NCBI GenBank assembly: GCA_036940085.1
Contig: JALLBK010000713.1
Location: 1 to 39,160, forward strand
From: Discostella pseudostelligera
Lineage: Eukaryota > Bacillariophyta > Thalassiosirophyceae > Thalassiosirales > Thalassiosiraceae
Length of the DNA: 39,160 nucleotides
Direction: 5' to 3'
Position 1 is the stretch's first letter, and the number at the start of each line of letters is the position of its first letter. Of the stretch, positions 20,321 through 30,005 are shown one piece after another. Under the pieces are notes generated by a model that made no database searches, was not told the DNA's origin, and saw only the letters and a list, made by a program, of their open reading frames with translations. Position numbers and translations under genes: made by a program.

Positions 20321-23300
20321 CAGCCGACGACGAAGCCAACCCATCGGCAGCAGCCATGGTGCCTGCCGCGGCGTTCTCTCCCATCGATAGTACTAAAGCC
20401 AATGAGGACGACTACATGAATCAGCTATCGTCGGCGTCTACCTCAACTTCACCAAAAGGCTTCATCGCGGCATTGACCGGCGCGGCGAAACATCTGGCGA
20501 CATCCATTTCAATTTTAGGCCCTGCCTCCGCCGACACAACAATGTCTCAATCAACTGATGACAATGACGACAATCACATGATTATCGAAGAGGTAGATGT
20601 GCTGCCCAGCAAGAGTGAGATCCACCCTTCGACTAGTCAAGGCAGCGGCAAGGATGCCATCGAAGATCTGGCGATTGGGCTTGATACTGAAATGACTGAA
20701 GCCTCCACCACTACTACGCTGTCATTGGAAACGATCCATCCGCCACTGGCCGAAGGCAATTCTCCCAAGTACGTGGTAGACAATGGCGAGGAGATATTGG
20801 TATGGGAAGACGGTATCGACGATGCCCATGCTGGTGTAAAACAAGTTGAAAGTGTGAAGTGTAGTAGTGTTGGAAAATTGGAAGAGGCCCGTCTTGGTGA
20901 GGAGCTTGAGAATTCTCTGCAGTCGTTGCAGAAGGTAAGCAGCAGTCTCTTTGATATGATACAATATCGACAGCTGTTAGGATATCTTCAAGCTCTGTCT
21001 ATAACCACTTCTTTGTTATTGTTTTTCGCAGCGAATGACAAAGGCAATCTCAGCGCACAAGTATGATAACGATGACAAATTAGATAGTAAAGGTGCTTAT
21101 GGAAAGCTGCGAAATTCCGCCACCAAAGCCTATAATTCATTGGTCATGTACGGTTCTTCAATGGATTCGAGTTCACAGATGGGAAACGATGATGATGGAT
21201 TTCTCGAGGAGGGTCGACGATCGAGGCTGTTGGGCTTTGGGCGTAACTTGTGGATGGACATTCGAAATAACCCGGAACTCTTCCATGATACGTTGTCTTC
21301 CGAAGATAGTGTGCGATTCGAGGGAACGAAAGATAGAGCCGTCGCAAGTGGATATGTGCGTGCAATAGCCGCTCGGTTGGTATTTTTGAACTACATAGAC
21401 ACCCGATGTAGCATTGGAGTTCCGCCGGAACTCTGCAAGTCGTTCACCGGTCGTGGCGAAACAAACAAATATCCATCCCTTCAAGAGTTGGAGTTTGGTC
21501 TCAAACTTTTCTCGAGGGCCGGAAGAGCCATTCTAGAGCACAATCGTCAAGATGCACGGGCATCATATGACTTGCTCTCTCTTGCCGCATCCTGCTTCGA
21601 AGCTATCTCGGCCATGGCACAGAATGGAAGTGGGGAAGCCGCTTCACGGCTGAAAGGTTTTTTCGACGAGGCATTCGATGCGATTTCAATGCTACCAACA
21701 GCTGCTTCACTCTTTGGAGAAACTCTGAATGACCAAGCTAACGGCTTGAAAGATACGGCGTGGCAGCTCCTCGTAATCAAGAGTCTCACACGTGCCGAAT
21801 CTTTCGTTGATAGGCATTGCAATGTGTCTGCAACAACTAGTTCGCTTCGATGCTTTTTGCCTGCGTTAGCAAAGTTATGTTACAAGGTAAATACAAATGA
21901 TGTCTTCCTTGTTCATTCCCTTTCATTCGGGCCTTGCATTACTACTCTTTTGCGTGTCAGCATGGAAGTCACTTCGTGAAACTCAGGGAATACGAGAACG
22001 CCAGCAAGGCACTTCATATTACACTCAAATCGACAAATTCTTGTCTAACTCAGATAAGACATGAGTTGAAACAAGTGCAAAGCCAAAAGTCGAAAGTCAA
22101 ACAGATGCTTCACAATTTGGAGGCAGAACTAGTGGTGGTGTCAATCGAGGCATTTTACTTGCTCAATGTAATCTACCAGTCGTCCGGAGACAAAGATAAA
22201 GCTCTCGTGTGTCTTGATCGAATTGAAGAATACATAAAAGAACAACGCGCTCGCGATCTCGAACTTCATTCGAATGTGATGTCTACGTTGAGCAGTGGTG
22301 ATGATTTCATATTTGCTGAAGGCAGCGGAAATTCTGCACTTGAAGGTAAGCAATTTCAATCGGCATAGTTCGTTTCATTGCATCAGTGAGTAGACCTCAA
22401 CACATTCGTCTTTTAGGTTCCAGGAATCACTTCGAGAAGGACAAATCTGACATAAAGAACCGCGTTCAAACAGCTATCGAAGATGCCAGGAGTCGTCATG
22501 CTGCGGAGAAAGCAACTTTGTCCTTTTCTCGGATCATGACCTATAACAAAACATTGCCTAGCCCGAGTCTAGAAGAAGAGTCAGTGATTGACCAAAAGAT
22601 ACGAGATTTGGTGGAGCTATCATTGGATATCACCCAGAATCAATTCACCTCCGGAGGTAGCAAAGTGAAAGGGAACAGCGAAGTCTTCAACCTTGCACTT
22701 CATGCAGTTAGGCTTGTGCATGTCAGACGAATCGTCTCCAAGGCATCCGGAGCAACCAGTGGAACTGGGTCGTGCGCTGACACTTACAAATACCTTCTCG
22801 ACAAGTTGCCAAAATCGCACTTTCGACGACCATTCGTCATGGTCGATAAGCTGAACGCCATGCTCGCTATCGAGTATCAAGTGCGAGAACGGAAGTTTGA
22901 TACCAAAGTCATCGAACAGCTTGACACTGAGGCCCTTGCGACTGCGAAGGAGTTGTCGGAGACAATCAAGTCTTGCCTCGAAAAGGCGACATCAAAAAGT
23001 CGCGATTATGAAACGACGTTGTTTGCTACGTCAACTCATCTACCGCTCGGCAATGAATTGTTTGAGCAAGCTAAAATCCATCTTGCTCGTGCCGTGTCGC
23101 TGTATCATGCTTCGGATGCTCATACAATGTGCGCTCAATGGTCGGACCTGCTCCAGAGAATTCTTCAGATGGAGCAAAACTCAAGCATGTCAACCGACTC
23201 TGATTTGCTGATTGGGCATGTGATGACAGTCAAGGCGTATGCACTCTCGATGAGTGGCAACCTCGACTCTGGTGTAAGTGCATGTGTTGTCGTCTACCCT

Positions 23301-25225
23301 CATTCAATTGGCTGCGCATGGCGCTTACAGCATACCACGTTACATATCTTTTCTCAACAGCGGCAGACAGCATGTGATGCATGGGAAAAGACCAAAACTA
23401 TCGATAGTATGGTGACATTATTTCACTGTAGTTTGAGGCATGAAGTGAACAATCACTCCGGAGATACAATGCTAGAGTTTGATGCTGCTCTGAATGAACT
23501 TTTGTCCCCAGCAACTGGTTCAGCTATGGGTGACATCATTGCTGCGTTTCCACGGCTTTCGATTTCGTGTGCTGAGAACGAAGGCAGTGACTTGATATTA
23601 TTGGGAGTGCAAGAACGGTGGATCGATTTGATTCTGAACTCGAAACCATTTCGGTGCTTGAAAGAGAGTGATGATGTAGATGATCCAGAGTTCACTCTCT
23701 TCGACATTGTTCGAGCTTATCTCAGCAATTTCGAGCACGTCATTTCCGCGAACAAGGATCTCAATGCAACAGTCACGAGCTTTCAAGCACTTGAGAGAAT
23801 CATCGACGGAATACTGAAATTGTTGGTACAGATGCGTGAGACAAGGCAGCAAAAGAAGTCTGCAAGGAGAAAGAAGAGGAAGAGTGTGGCGAATACTGAT
23901 ACTGCTGAGGTGGATGGAAAAGCTTTCACTCTCGTATGGGAAGATCACACAGTAACCAAGTTAGTGGGAGACAGGAGCGACTGTGTTTGGATAGTGGAAC
24001 AGCTTTGGAATATTGGCAATCAGCTCATGTCAGTCAGCTTTGTCGCTTCTGGAGTTGGCGACCTAAGAGGTGTTGCCGCGAATGTATTTGCTGCGAGCCA
24101 TGACTTCTGCTTGATGAGCGATGAAGAAGTGGGGCAATCTCTAAGCAAGGGTTTCCTCGACTTCGATATCAAGTTCGACCCCACCAAGTCGGTGCTTCCT
24201 TCGTTTGGTCAGACAACCGATAGGCTCTCATGCGATATTTCTTCGGAGGTAAGGTTGACATTTCATCAAGGTCGTTGTCTTGATCTCTTGCGAATTTTTT
24301 TTCACATCATTCATTCGTATGTTTGTTACAGTTCTCCGCTCAATGCTTGCTAGTCTCTGTTGCAACGGCAGTGGACTATGCATCAGATTGCATGATGAAA
24401 AGCAAGAACGGGTCTACTTTGCTGGAAAACGATGTCCAAATCCTTTTGGGCCGAAGCTTGCATCGCCTAGCTCAGGCTCAAGACGAGATGCAACTGAACT
24501 GCGAGGATGAAAAGCAACGTTCCGAAGTCAATAATATGATCGTGCTGCTCGCGTTGAGGTGCCTTTTGGGAGTTGGTGAAGACTCCCTTGCCGTCGAAAG
24601 CCTTAAAGGCAATGGCCTCTACGCCGCGCTTGATCGGATTCATTTGGATGAATTGTCAGGTACTTCAACGCAGCACGAAATGACGAGTGCAGCAAATACG
24701 TTTGTATCGTTGAGGAATGTCAAGCTCATGGCCGATCTTGCTGAGGAGCGGAACATGCACCAAACCTCGAGGTGCCTTCAACGTCTATGTGCACACCAGC
24801 TTTCGCAGTCAGGCAAGTTTGTCCTTGATCTTGGAGACTACGAGATCTCCATTGGAGAGATTCAGAGGAAAACCATTCAGTCTTCAACTTCTGCGAAGGA
24901 TGTCCTTGATGTGTATGATGAGGTTGATGAGCTAGTGAAGAAGCACCAAAATGAGAGCAAGAAACGAAAGGAAGGTACTTTTTATTCAGTTAGTGAATTG
25001 ACATGGTTTGCTAAAGATGCGAACAACCGCGCCGTCGAACACGATCTGCTTGGAGACAATCAAACTGCTGCCAGGCTATATGCGACTGCGTTGAATTTAC
25101 TTCCTCTCTGTGGAAAGGAGATGCGGTGTCATGCCCAAGCTATGAACGCTTCATATCAGCAAATTATTTCCCGGATGAATGCTCGTGGAGATTCCCTCTC
25201 TGTTTGGAATCTTGCCAGCGAATGA
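20317..25225 (+). CDS. ZIP4: SPO22/ZIP4/TEX11-like meiotic TPR protein
   Basis: Six exons, 20317-20934, 21032-21886, 21961-22345, 22417-23273, 23361-24248 and 24332-25225, encode 1,498 aa. Introns are 71-97 bp with clean GT-AG ends and matching phases. The N-terminal 200 residues are Ser/Thr/Asp-rich and probably disordered. The rest is almost wholly alpha-helical and TPR-like (for example HGSHFVKLREYENASKALHI, LLNVIYQSSGDKDKALVCLDRI). The C-terminal repeat ELTWFAKDANNRAVEHDLLGDNQTAARLYATALNLL and the QLWNIGNQL block resemble the W-x-A-x2-A-x-N pattern of SPO22/ZIP4 (PF08631). In yeast, plants and mammals these proteins scaffold the ZMM crossover machinery on meiotic chromosomes. A pair of E2F-like sites and a uORF precede it. 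The family call rests on pattern, not alignment. Another large TPR scaffold such as separase or a cohesin loader is the alternative. Confidence 0.65.
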
Positions 25226-25296
25226 TGGACAATCTAGACCTAACTTTATAGAATATTTCGTCGGCACGCCTACCACGGTCAGTCTTCATAACATTA

Positions 25297-26266
25297 TCAG
25301 TTCCCCTTTTTGGTAATAACCCCCTTAATGTGCGGACGCACGAAGGCCATAGGTTTAGGCATCGGTGCTTCAAAATTCTCCAGCATTGTCAAGTCGAATA
25401 ATCCACTGCCAGAGTACCGTTCTTCAAATTCACGGCGCAAATTCCTAAAGTGGCAATTGCCCAATATCGTTAACATTGGCTCCACAATTCGTTGAACAAA
25501 TCGAGTAGTTGTACCATCAGGGGCAATGACATGTTCCATGAATATGATTCGACCACCCGGTTTCACTGCCCGCTCGGCATTCGACAGTACAGTATCAACT
25601 GAATTGACGGAGCACAAAACATGTGTCAATACAACCACATCAAAAGATTCCGACGGCACATCGATTTCTTCTCCTTTAATAACCGCAATATCTAATGGGA
25701 ATGATAATCCTCGTTTCGCATGTTCCTTCCGCATTTCTTNCTTCTCCTTTAATAACCGCAATATCTAATGGGAATGATAATCCTCGTTTCGCATGTTCCT
25801 TCCGCATTTCTTCTTCAAAAAACGGATTGGGCTCTACTGCCACATATGACTCGATGCCGCTACTGCTGATAACGATACTACTGTTGTCATTTTCTTGGAA
25901 ACACTTAAAGTTCGTCCCAGGACCTGGGCCGATTTCCAACACGCGTCCCATTGTGTTTCCCTTGTGCAATATTCCACACCGATGGTCATCTAAGGGCGAA
26001 GCACGTAAGTTCTGGCTCACGCATAGATTGGCAAAGCCGCGACTACGCAAATCCTCATTTAAAAAGAGTACGAGTAGAAATGTACCGAGTGCAAACAGTA
26101 TCAGCGAGACAAGGGCGGTGAATACCAAGGTGATTCGTCGAGCCCATTTGTATGATGTGGATTTGGGGAAGAGCAATCTTTGGCCGTAGAGCAGTGCGAG
26201 GGAAGTAACGACAAGTTGAATGGTTACGGTGGGTGGTAGAACGGCGAGGAAGCATGCGTTGCACAT
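25297..26266 (-). CDS. METTL7: METTL7-like membrane methyltransferase (broken by assembly artefact)
   Basis: The frame from ATG 26266 reads into an N at 25740 and shifts. The 72 bases before and after the N are identical, and dropping 73 bases leaves 897 nt and a continuous 298 aa protein, so the gene is probably intact in the organism. The first 75 residues hold two hydrophobic helices (PPTVTIQLVVTSLALLYG, ITLVFTALVSLILFALGTFLLVLFL). Class I methyltransferase motifs follow: VLEIGPGPGTNFK (motif I), YVAVEPNPFFE (II), SFDVVVLTHVLCSVNS (IV) and VKPGGRIIFMEHV (post-IV). The last block, PMAFVRPHIKGVITKK, corresponds to the RPHIYGxxxK end of METTL7A/B. Those are ER and lipid-droplet thiol S-methyltransferases. 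The stop lies 71 bp from the stop of the convergent ZIP4-like gene. Confidence 0.85.
25668..25812. repeat. 72 bp exact direct duplication around a single N
   Basis: Bases 25668-25739 and 25741-25812 are identical, separated by one N at 25740. This is the pattern left when two contig ends that overlap were placed side by side instead of merged. It interrupts the METTL7-like reading frame, and collapsing it restores the frame. Confidence 0.95.
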
Positions 26267-26820
26267 ATTGCCTAGTGATGCAATGGAAGTGAGTTGATGT
26301 AAGTTAGGTGAAGTGGTAGTGGTAGTAGGGGTATTATCATGGTCGGTGATGCTGATGTTAGAGATGGTAGGGATGGTGTGTAGTTGAAGGTTCGGGTTCG
26401 TGTCTTTTCCCGCCAAAAATGAATCTCTTTATGTCCGTCTCCCGTCTCCCGCCAATATCTTTCTATCGCGCCAAAAATCTGTATGTCTCCCGCCAAATAA
26501 TTTCCACGTTTACTTGTTTTGAATCGAGTCCATATTTCCCGCCAAATCTCGCAAGCGACTCCCTGCGCGCACTCCGACCACCGACCAACAAGCAAGCAAC
26601 AACACTCGTACTTCTTGCGCTTGTTCTTGTCGGCATCAACCATGACGGACATGATCACGATAACGATGGTGGATCCGCTTCTGAACTCCCACATTACCAG
26701 CCGATCGCTCTTCTTGGTCAATTCTGTACAACGGGCCAGACACAAGTCATAACGCTAGATTAAGGTCTTCACAATTCATCGGACTCATCAGCATCAGCAT
26801 CAGCATCAGCAGCCATCACC
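26267..26820. promoter_or_regulatory. Divergent promoter with five E2F-like sites
   Basis: This 554 bp spacer separates the METTL7-like gene (minus) from the domain-duplication protein (plus). Five CCCGCCAAA or CGCGCCAAA cores lie at 26405-26420, 26445-26458, 26466-26478, 26486-26500 and 26534-26547, all in the same orientation (reverse complement of TTTGGCGGGAA). A TTG inside the first site opens the minus-strand frame earlier, but the ATG at 26266 is a better start. A (CATCAG)n repeat at 26785-26814 lies just before the plus-strand start. Confidence 0.65.
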
Positions 26821-27981
26821 ATGCAACCAGCGCGTGAATTGCGTCGAATCGCAGGGAAGATGCATGACATGCATGTTGCCATGGAAGAAATTCAACGAGA
26901 GAATGAGGCCGAGCGACAACGTCATCAACATCGTTTAGAAGTGAGGGAAAGAGAATCACGAGTGAAGGAGGAAGAAGCCGAGTGTGAACGAATCAGAGCG
27001 GAAGCTACTTTTGCCTGCCAACGAATTAGTCAGCGATACGATAGCCTGGTCAAGTTCGTCACTAGCTGCCCACGTGGAAACTATGAAGAATTCATTGAAT
27101 TCCTGCTAATGGGTGGTGGTAGAACTGAGAATGATGTTGGCGAACAACTTCAAGAGTATTTCTCCAGTTTGCTGTCTGAGAATTTTTATGATGAGATGTC
27201 CGAATATAGAAAGATATGGAATGATAACCTTTCACTGGGTCTTCCTAGCTCGATCTCTACTCGGAAGGGTAGAAAGTTTGTTCCTGCCGGGAAGCTCCAA
27301 AGAAAGTTTCCTACCTCGGTGGATGGGAATTCTCTAGATCCTTGGCAACTTGCAGTTGAACGACGTCGGAATTTTGGCAAATCCATTCATAATCAACTCA
27401 CCCACTTGGATAAGGAGAGAATAAAGCAAGGTTTAGATATGGCAGTCGGTGGTGTGTCGAAAGCACTGAGAGAATTGCAGCTGGCGGAAAGACTGAAAGC
27501 GCACAACCTGCAAGGCTCTGATCGATGCAACAACAATATGCAAGATGAGCAGGATGAGGACGAGCGGGAGGCAGAAGAATTGGCACGCTTGAAACGTGAG
27601 GCAATCGATACCTGCTTGAATGCTACTACTGAGCACCTACTAGAATATATCAAAGAACACCCGTCCGCCAAATATCACGAGTGGATAGAAGATTTACATC
27701 CCGAGAACGCTTATGAGGGAGCATTGCTCGAAGGATTGGGCAAAACTATAGATCATCGATTCTACGTTGAGGTGTCCGACCATCGGAGGATATGGAACGA
27801 GAATTTGTTCACATTTCTCGATTCGAATTGTTCAATAGGCAGAGATTTCGTGCCAGCACGGGCTAGACACATTGACGACAATGGCAATTTAGTGGTTGCT
27901 CCAGATATTCTATCCGGATTCGACAGTAGACGAGAATTGAGCGCACCGCAGAATACTGAGGATTTGATCGAATTCGATTAA
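26821..27981 (+). CDS. Unrecognised protein with duplicated ~70 aa domain
   Basis: A 386 aa single-exon protein. Residues 15-62 are a strongly charged Glu/Arg coiled coil. A roughly 70-residue unit occurs twice, at about 63-137 and 262-330. Shared positions include a hydrophobic L-x2-[FY]-[VI] followed by a Pro/Lys turn, then [NK]Y[EH][EE][FW]I[ED]-x-L, a charged loop, L-x3-[FI]-x8-FY-[DV]-E-[MV]-S-[ED]-[YH]-R-[KR]-IWN-[DE]-NL. Both copies end with the IWN-x-NL signature. The two copies are joined by a basic linker and a second charged helix (DEQDEDEREAEELARLKR). I know no named family with this signature; it may be stramenopile-specific. Five E2F-like sites lie in its divergent promoter. The 3' end faces an MscS-like gene at a distance of 168 bp. 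Confidence 0.8.
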   Translation: MQPARELRRIAGKMHDMHVAMEEIQRENEAERQRHQHRLEVRERESRVKEEEAECERIRAEATFACQRISQRYDSLVKFVTSCPRGNYEEFIEFLLMGGGRTENDVGEQLQEYFSSLLSENFYDEMSEYRKIWNDNLSLGLPSSISTRKGRKFVPAGKLQRKFPTSVDGNSLDPWQLAVERRRNFGKSIHNQLTHLDKERIKQGLDMAVGGVSKALRELQLAERLKAHNLQGSDRCNNNMQDEQDEDEREAEELARLKREAIDTCLNATTEHLLEYIKEHPSAKYHEWIEDLHPENAYEGALLEGLGKTIDHRFYVEVSDHRRIWNENLFTFLDSNCSIGRDFVPARARHIDDNGNLVVAPDILSGFDSRRELSAPQNTEDLIEFD

Positions 27982-28149
27982 ATCATTATCTCCGCTCCCC
28001 TCTCCCAATTCATAGATGTACTTCCATAATACTAAATATAAATTGCATGTTGTATGACTCTCGCCAGTATCATATTTTGTTTCCGAACGCCATCTAAGCA
28101 TTATTTCCTTCATCCATAATTAACTCTCGATCATTCCGACGGGTTGATA

Positions 28150-29586
28150 TCAACTAGTATGCAGTGCTCCTTGAAGTTGATAAACTGGACGCGCATATCG
28201 GATCTCAGACTTTCGAACACCGCGATCAATCGCAAGAAACATCTGTTCTCTATTTGACCAAAATTCTTCGCCTGTCGGATTTATTTCAAAGCTACAATTG
28301 ACTGTGGCTTCCACATAATCTCGTTCAAAACTAGATATCATTGCTCGGAATGGTTTCTTTCCATTCTTTATTAGCTTTGGACATGTTTCCGCTATTTCTT
28401 CTTTGATCAATTCAAGAGTTTTGGGTATCTTTTGGATGTCACTGTACTCAAATCGGAGCATCGTCTGTACTCGACAGATATTACATCGTGATATATTGAT
28501 GACGCGCTGTGATCCTAACTGTGTATTGGGTATGTCGACTACTGCCGAATCATACTTTTGGATCTTCGTCCTAAGAAATCCTGTGACAGAAACCCCATAC
28601 TCGGTTGGCACGAGAATAAAAAAGACAGCAATAAAATCCGATCAATATATCCAGCTCACCCATTTTCACAATATAACCTTGAGTTCTGAAGGAATCAAAT
28701 GACGAAACAATTGGTTAGATTAGGGTGCTCATGTTAGAGCTGACACTCGATTGAAAATCAATCTTACCCATCACCAAAATGGACATTGTCTCCCTCATAG
28801 AACCGATCAGACGCTGCCATCTCCACACCATTCACCACTCCTTTGGCAATCTCCTGACTTCCTAAGCTAATGATCAACGTCCCCGTAGAACCAACCGCGA
28901 ATATAGACCCTAGTGCAATTCCAGTTTCTACACTCAAGTAATCGAGAATTTTCACAAGTAGAATGGATAGCACCATACCGTCGATAATCCTATCAATGAG
29001 TTTGATTTTGTCGCAATTCTTGGGAGCACGGTTCAATATTTGTCGTATGAGAGAACGCTTGAAGCGTTGGGCGAGACGAGCAAGCCAGCTGGTGGAAGAA
29101 TAATTAGCCAATAAGACGAGGAAAGCTCAAATCCAATCTACCTCTCACTCACCTCGTGTACAAAATCTTGGCAAATACTTTTGATGCATATTGCACCTGA
29201 TAACCAACCGCTTCTAATGCAATCACCACACAATCGCAGGCGTACACTAGCACTGCCAATCGAGCCACTTGACTACAATGATCCACAATGAAAAACAAGA
29301 ACGATGTTTCAAATTCATTCTTCTCGATCCTCCTCTCAGCTTCATCATCATCACATTTCTTCTCCGAACTGCAACCCTCCTTTGTTTTTGTTTTTATTCG
29401 AAAGAATGGGTAGATGATCCGCGTATACGGCACAAGGAGCCATCCAAAGACAAATAATACAAGTAGGTCCACCGCCGAGAGAGTGCTCGAGACATGCTGT
29501 ACAATTGATTCGAGATCATCTCGAGATAAAATGAGACTGTCGAGGAGAGGCGCTATTTGGCCCGCGAGAGCAGACTGTCGCGGCAT
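28150..29586 (-). CDS. MscS-family mechanosensitive channel, paralog A
   Basis: Four exons, 29153-29586, 28768-29088, 28660-28685 (a 26 nt microexon) and 28150-28580, encode 403 aa. The first ATG is at 29586; a TTG extension to 29655 is rejected. Three hydrophobic helices precede the pore helix: VDLLVLFVFGWLLVPYTRII, ARLAVLVYACDCVVIALEAV and GMVLSILLVKILDYL. The pore-lining and beta region follows: GSIFAVGSTGTLIISLGSQEIAKGVVNG, then FYEGDNVHFGDG-TQGYIVKMG-FLRTKI...VDIPNTQL, with the dashes marking introns. This order (Gly/Ala-rich TM3, then the beta domain with PNTQ) is diagnostic of MscS, whose members release ions under membrane tension. Its closest relative in view is paralog B at 30002-32261, head to head, and both share an FxxxDHxSQxxxxxxxVxACD block. 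Confidence 0.88.
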
Positions 29587-30001
29587 TAATATAGAGAACG
29601 ACCCACCCCCGGATCGATGAAGCGGAGGCACTAGACAGTAGCAATGAATGGGCAATTAATGCACCTTCGACTTCGAGATGGAATGGTCGGCGGCAATGCT
29701 GCGTATCTTCGTCGGAATATCCTTTCCCGCCAAATTTCCGTTGATTGGTGTACCGTTTCCCGCATGCATTCTTCGTATCTTTTTCCCGCCATAAGTACTG
29801 GCGCTTGGCACCATCTACTTCCACGAGCTATCTAGAGGAGCAGGTAGATACTTCTTCTTGGCGGGCCCTCTCCCCCAACCCCAACTCCAACATCCAACAC
29901 TCCAACAACTACAAACTACAACCTACAACTACAACCATGACAATGGTTGACATCATCAAGACGGTTCCCCGCGACTCTTCTATCATCACGACACCACCAA
30001 C
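29587..30001. promoter_or_regulatory. Shared promoter of MscS paralogs with E2F-like sites
   Basis: This 415 bp spacer lies between two head-to-head MscS genes. Cores are visible at 29722-29737 (CTTTCCCGCCAAATTT), 29755-29765 (GTTTCCCGCAT), 29780-29793 (TTTTTCCCGCCATA) and 29858-29868 (CTTGGCGGGCC). Further right are repeated CAACT/CCAAC and ACAACTACAAC words at 29877-29937, looking like an unstructured 5' leader. Confidence 0.6.
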
Positions 30002-30005
30002 ATGA
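29937..30005 (+). promoter_or_regulatory. 22-codon uORF ending on the MscS-B start codon
   Basis: An ATG at 29937 opens a 22-codon frame that ends with TGA at 30003-30005. That stop overlaps the main ATG at 30002 (AACATGATGC). It has the same ATGA geometry as the uORF before the ZIP4-like gene. It may instead be unused if transcription starts downstream. Confidence 0.35.

Noticed and set aside
26272..26745. 157-codon minus-strand frame in the METTL7 promoter
   Set aside because: It runs through five E2F-like sites, and its translation is a repeated WRE-type artefact of those motifs.
29587..29655. TTG-initiated N-terminal extension of MscS-A
   Set aside because: The first ATG at 29586 gives a normal start; nuclear eukaryotic genes rarely use TTG.
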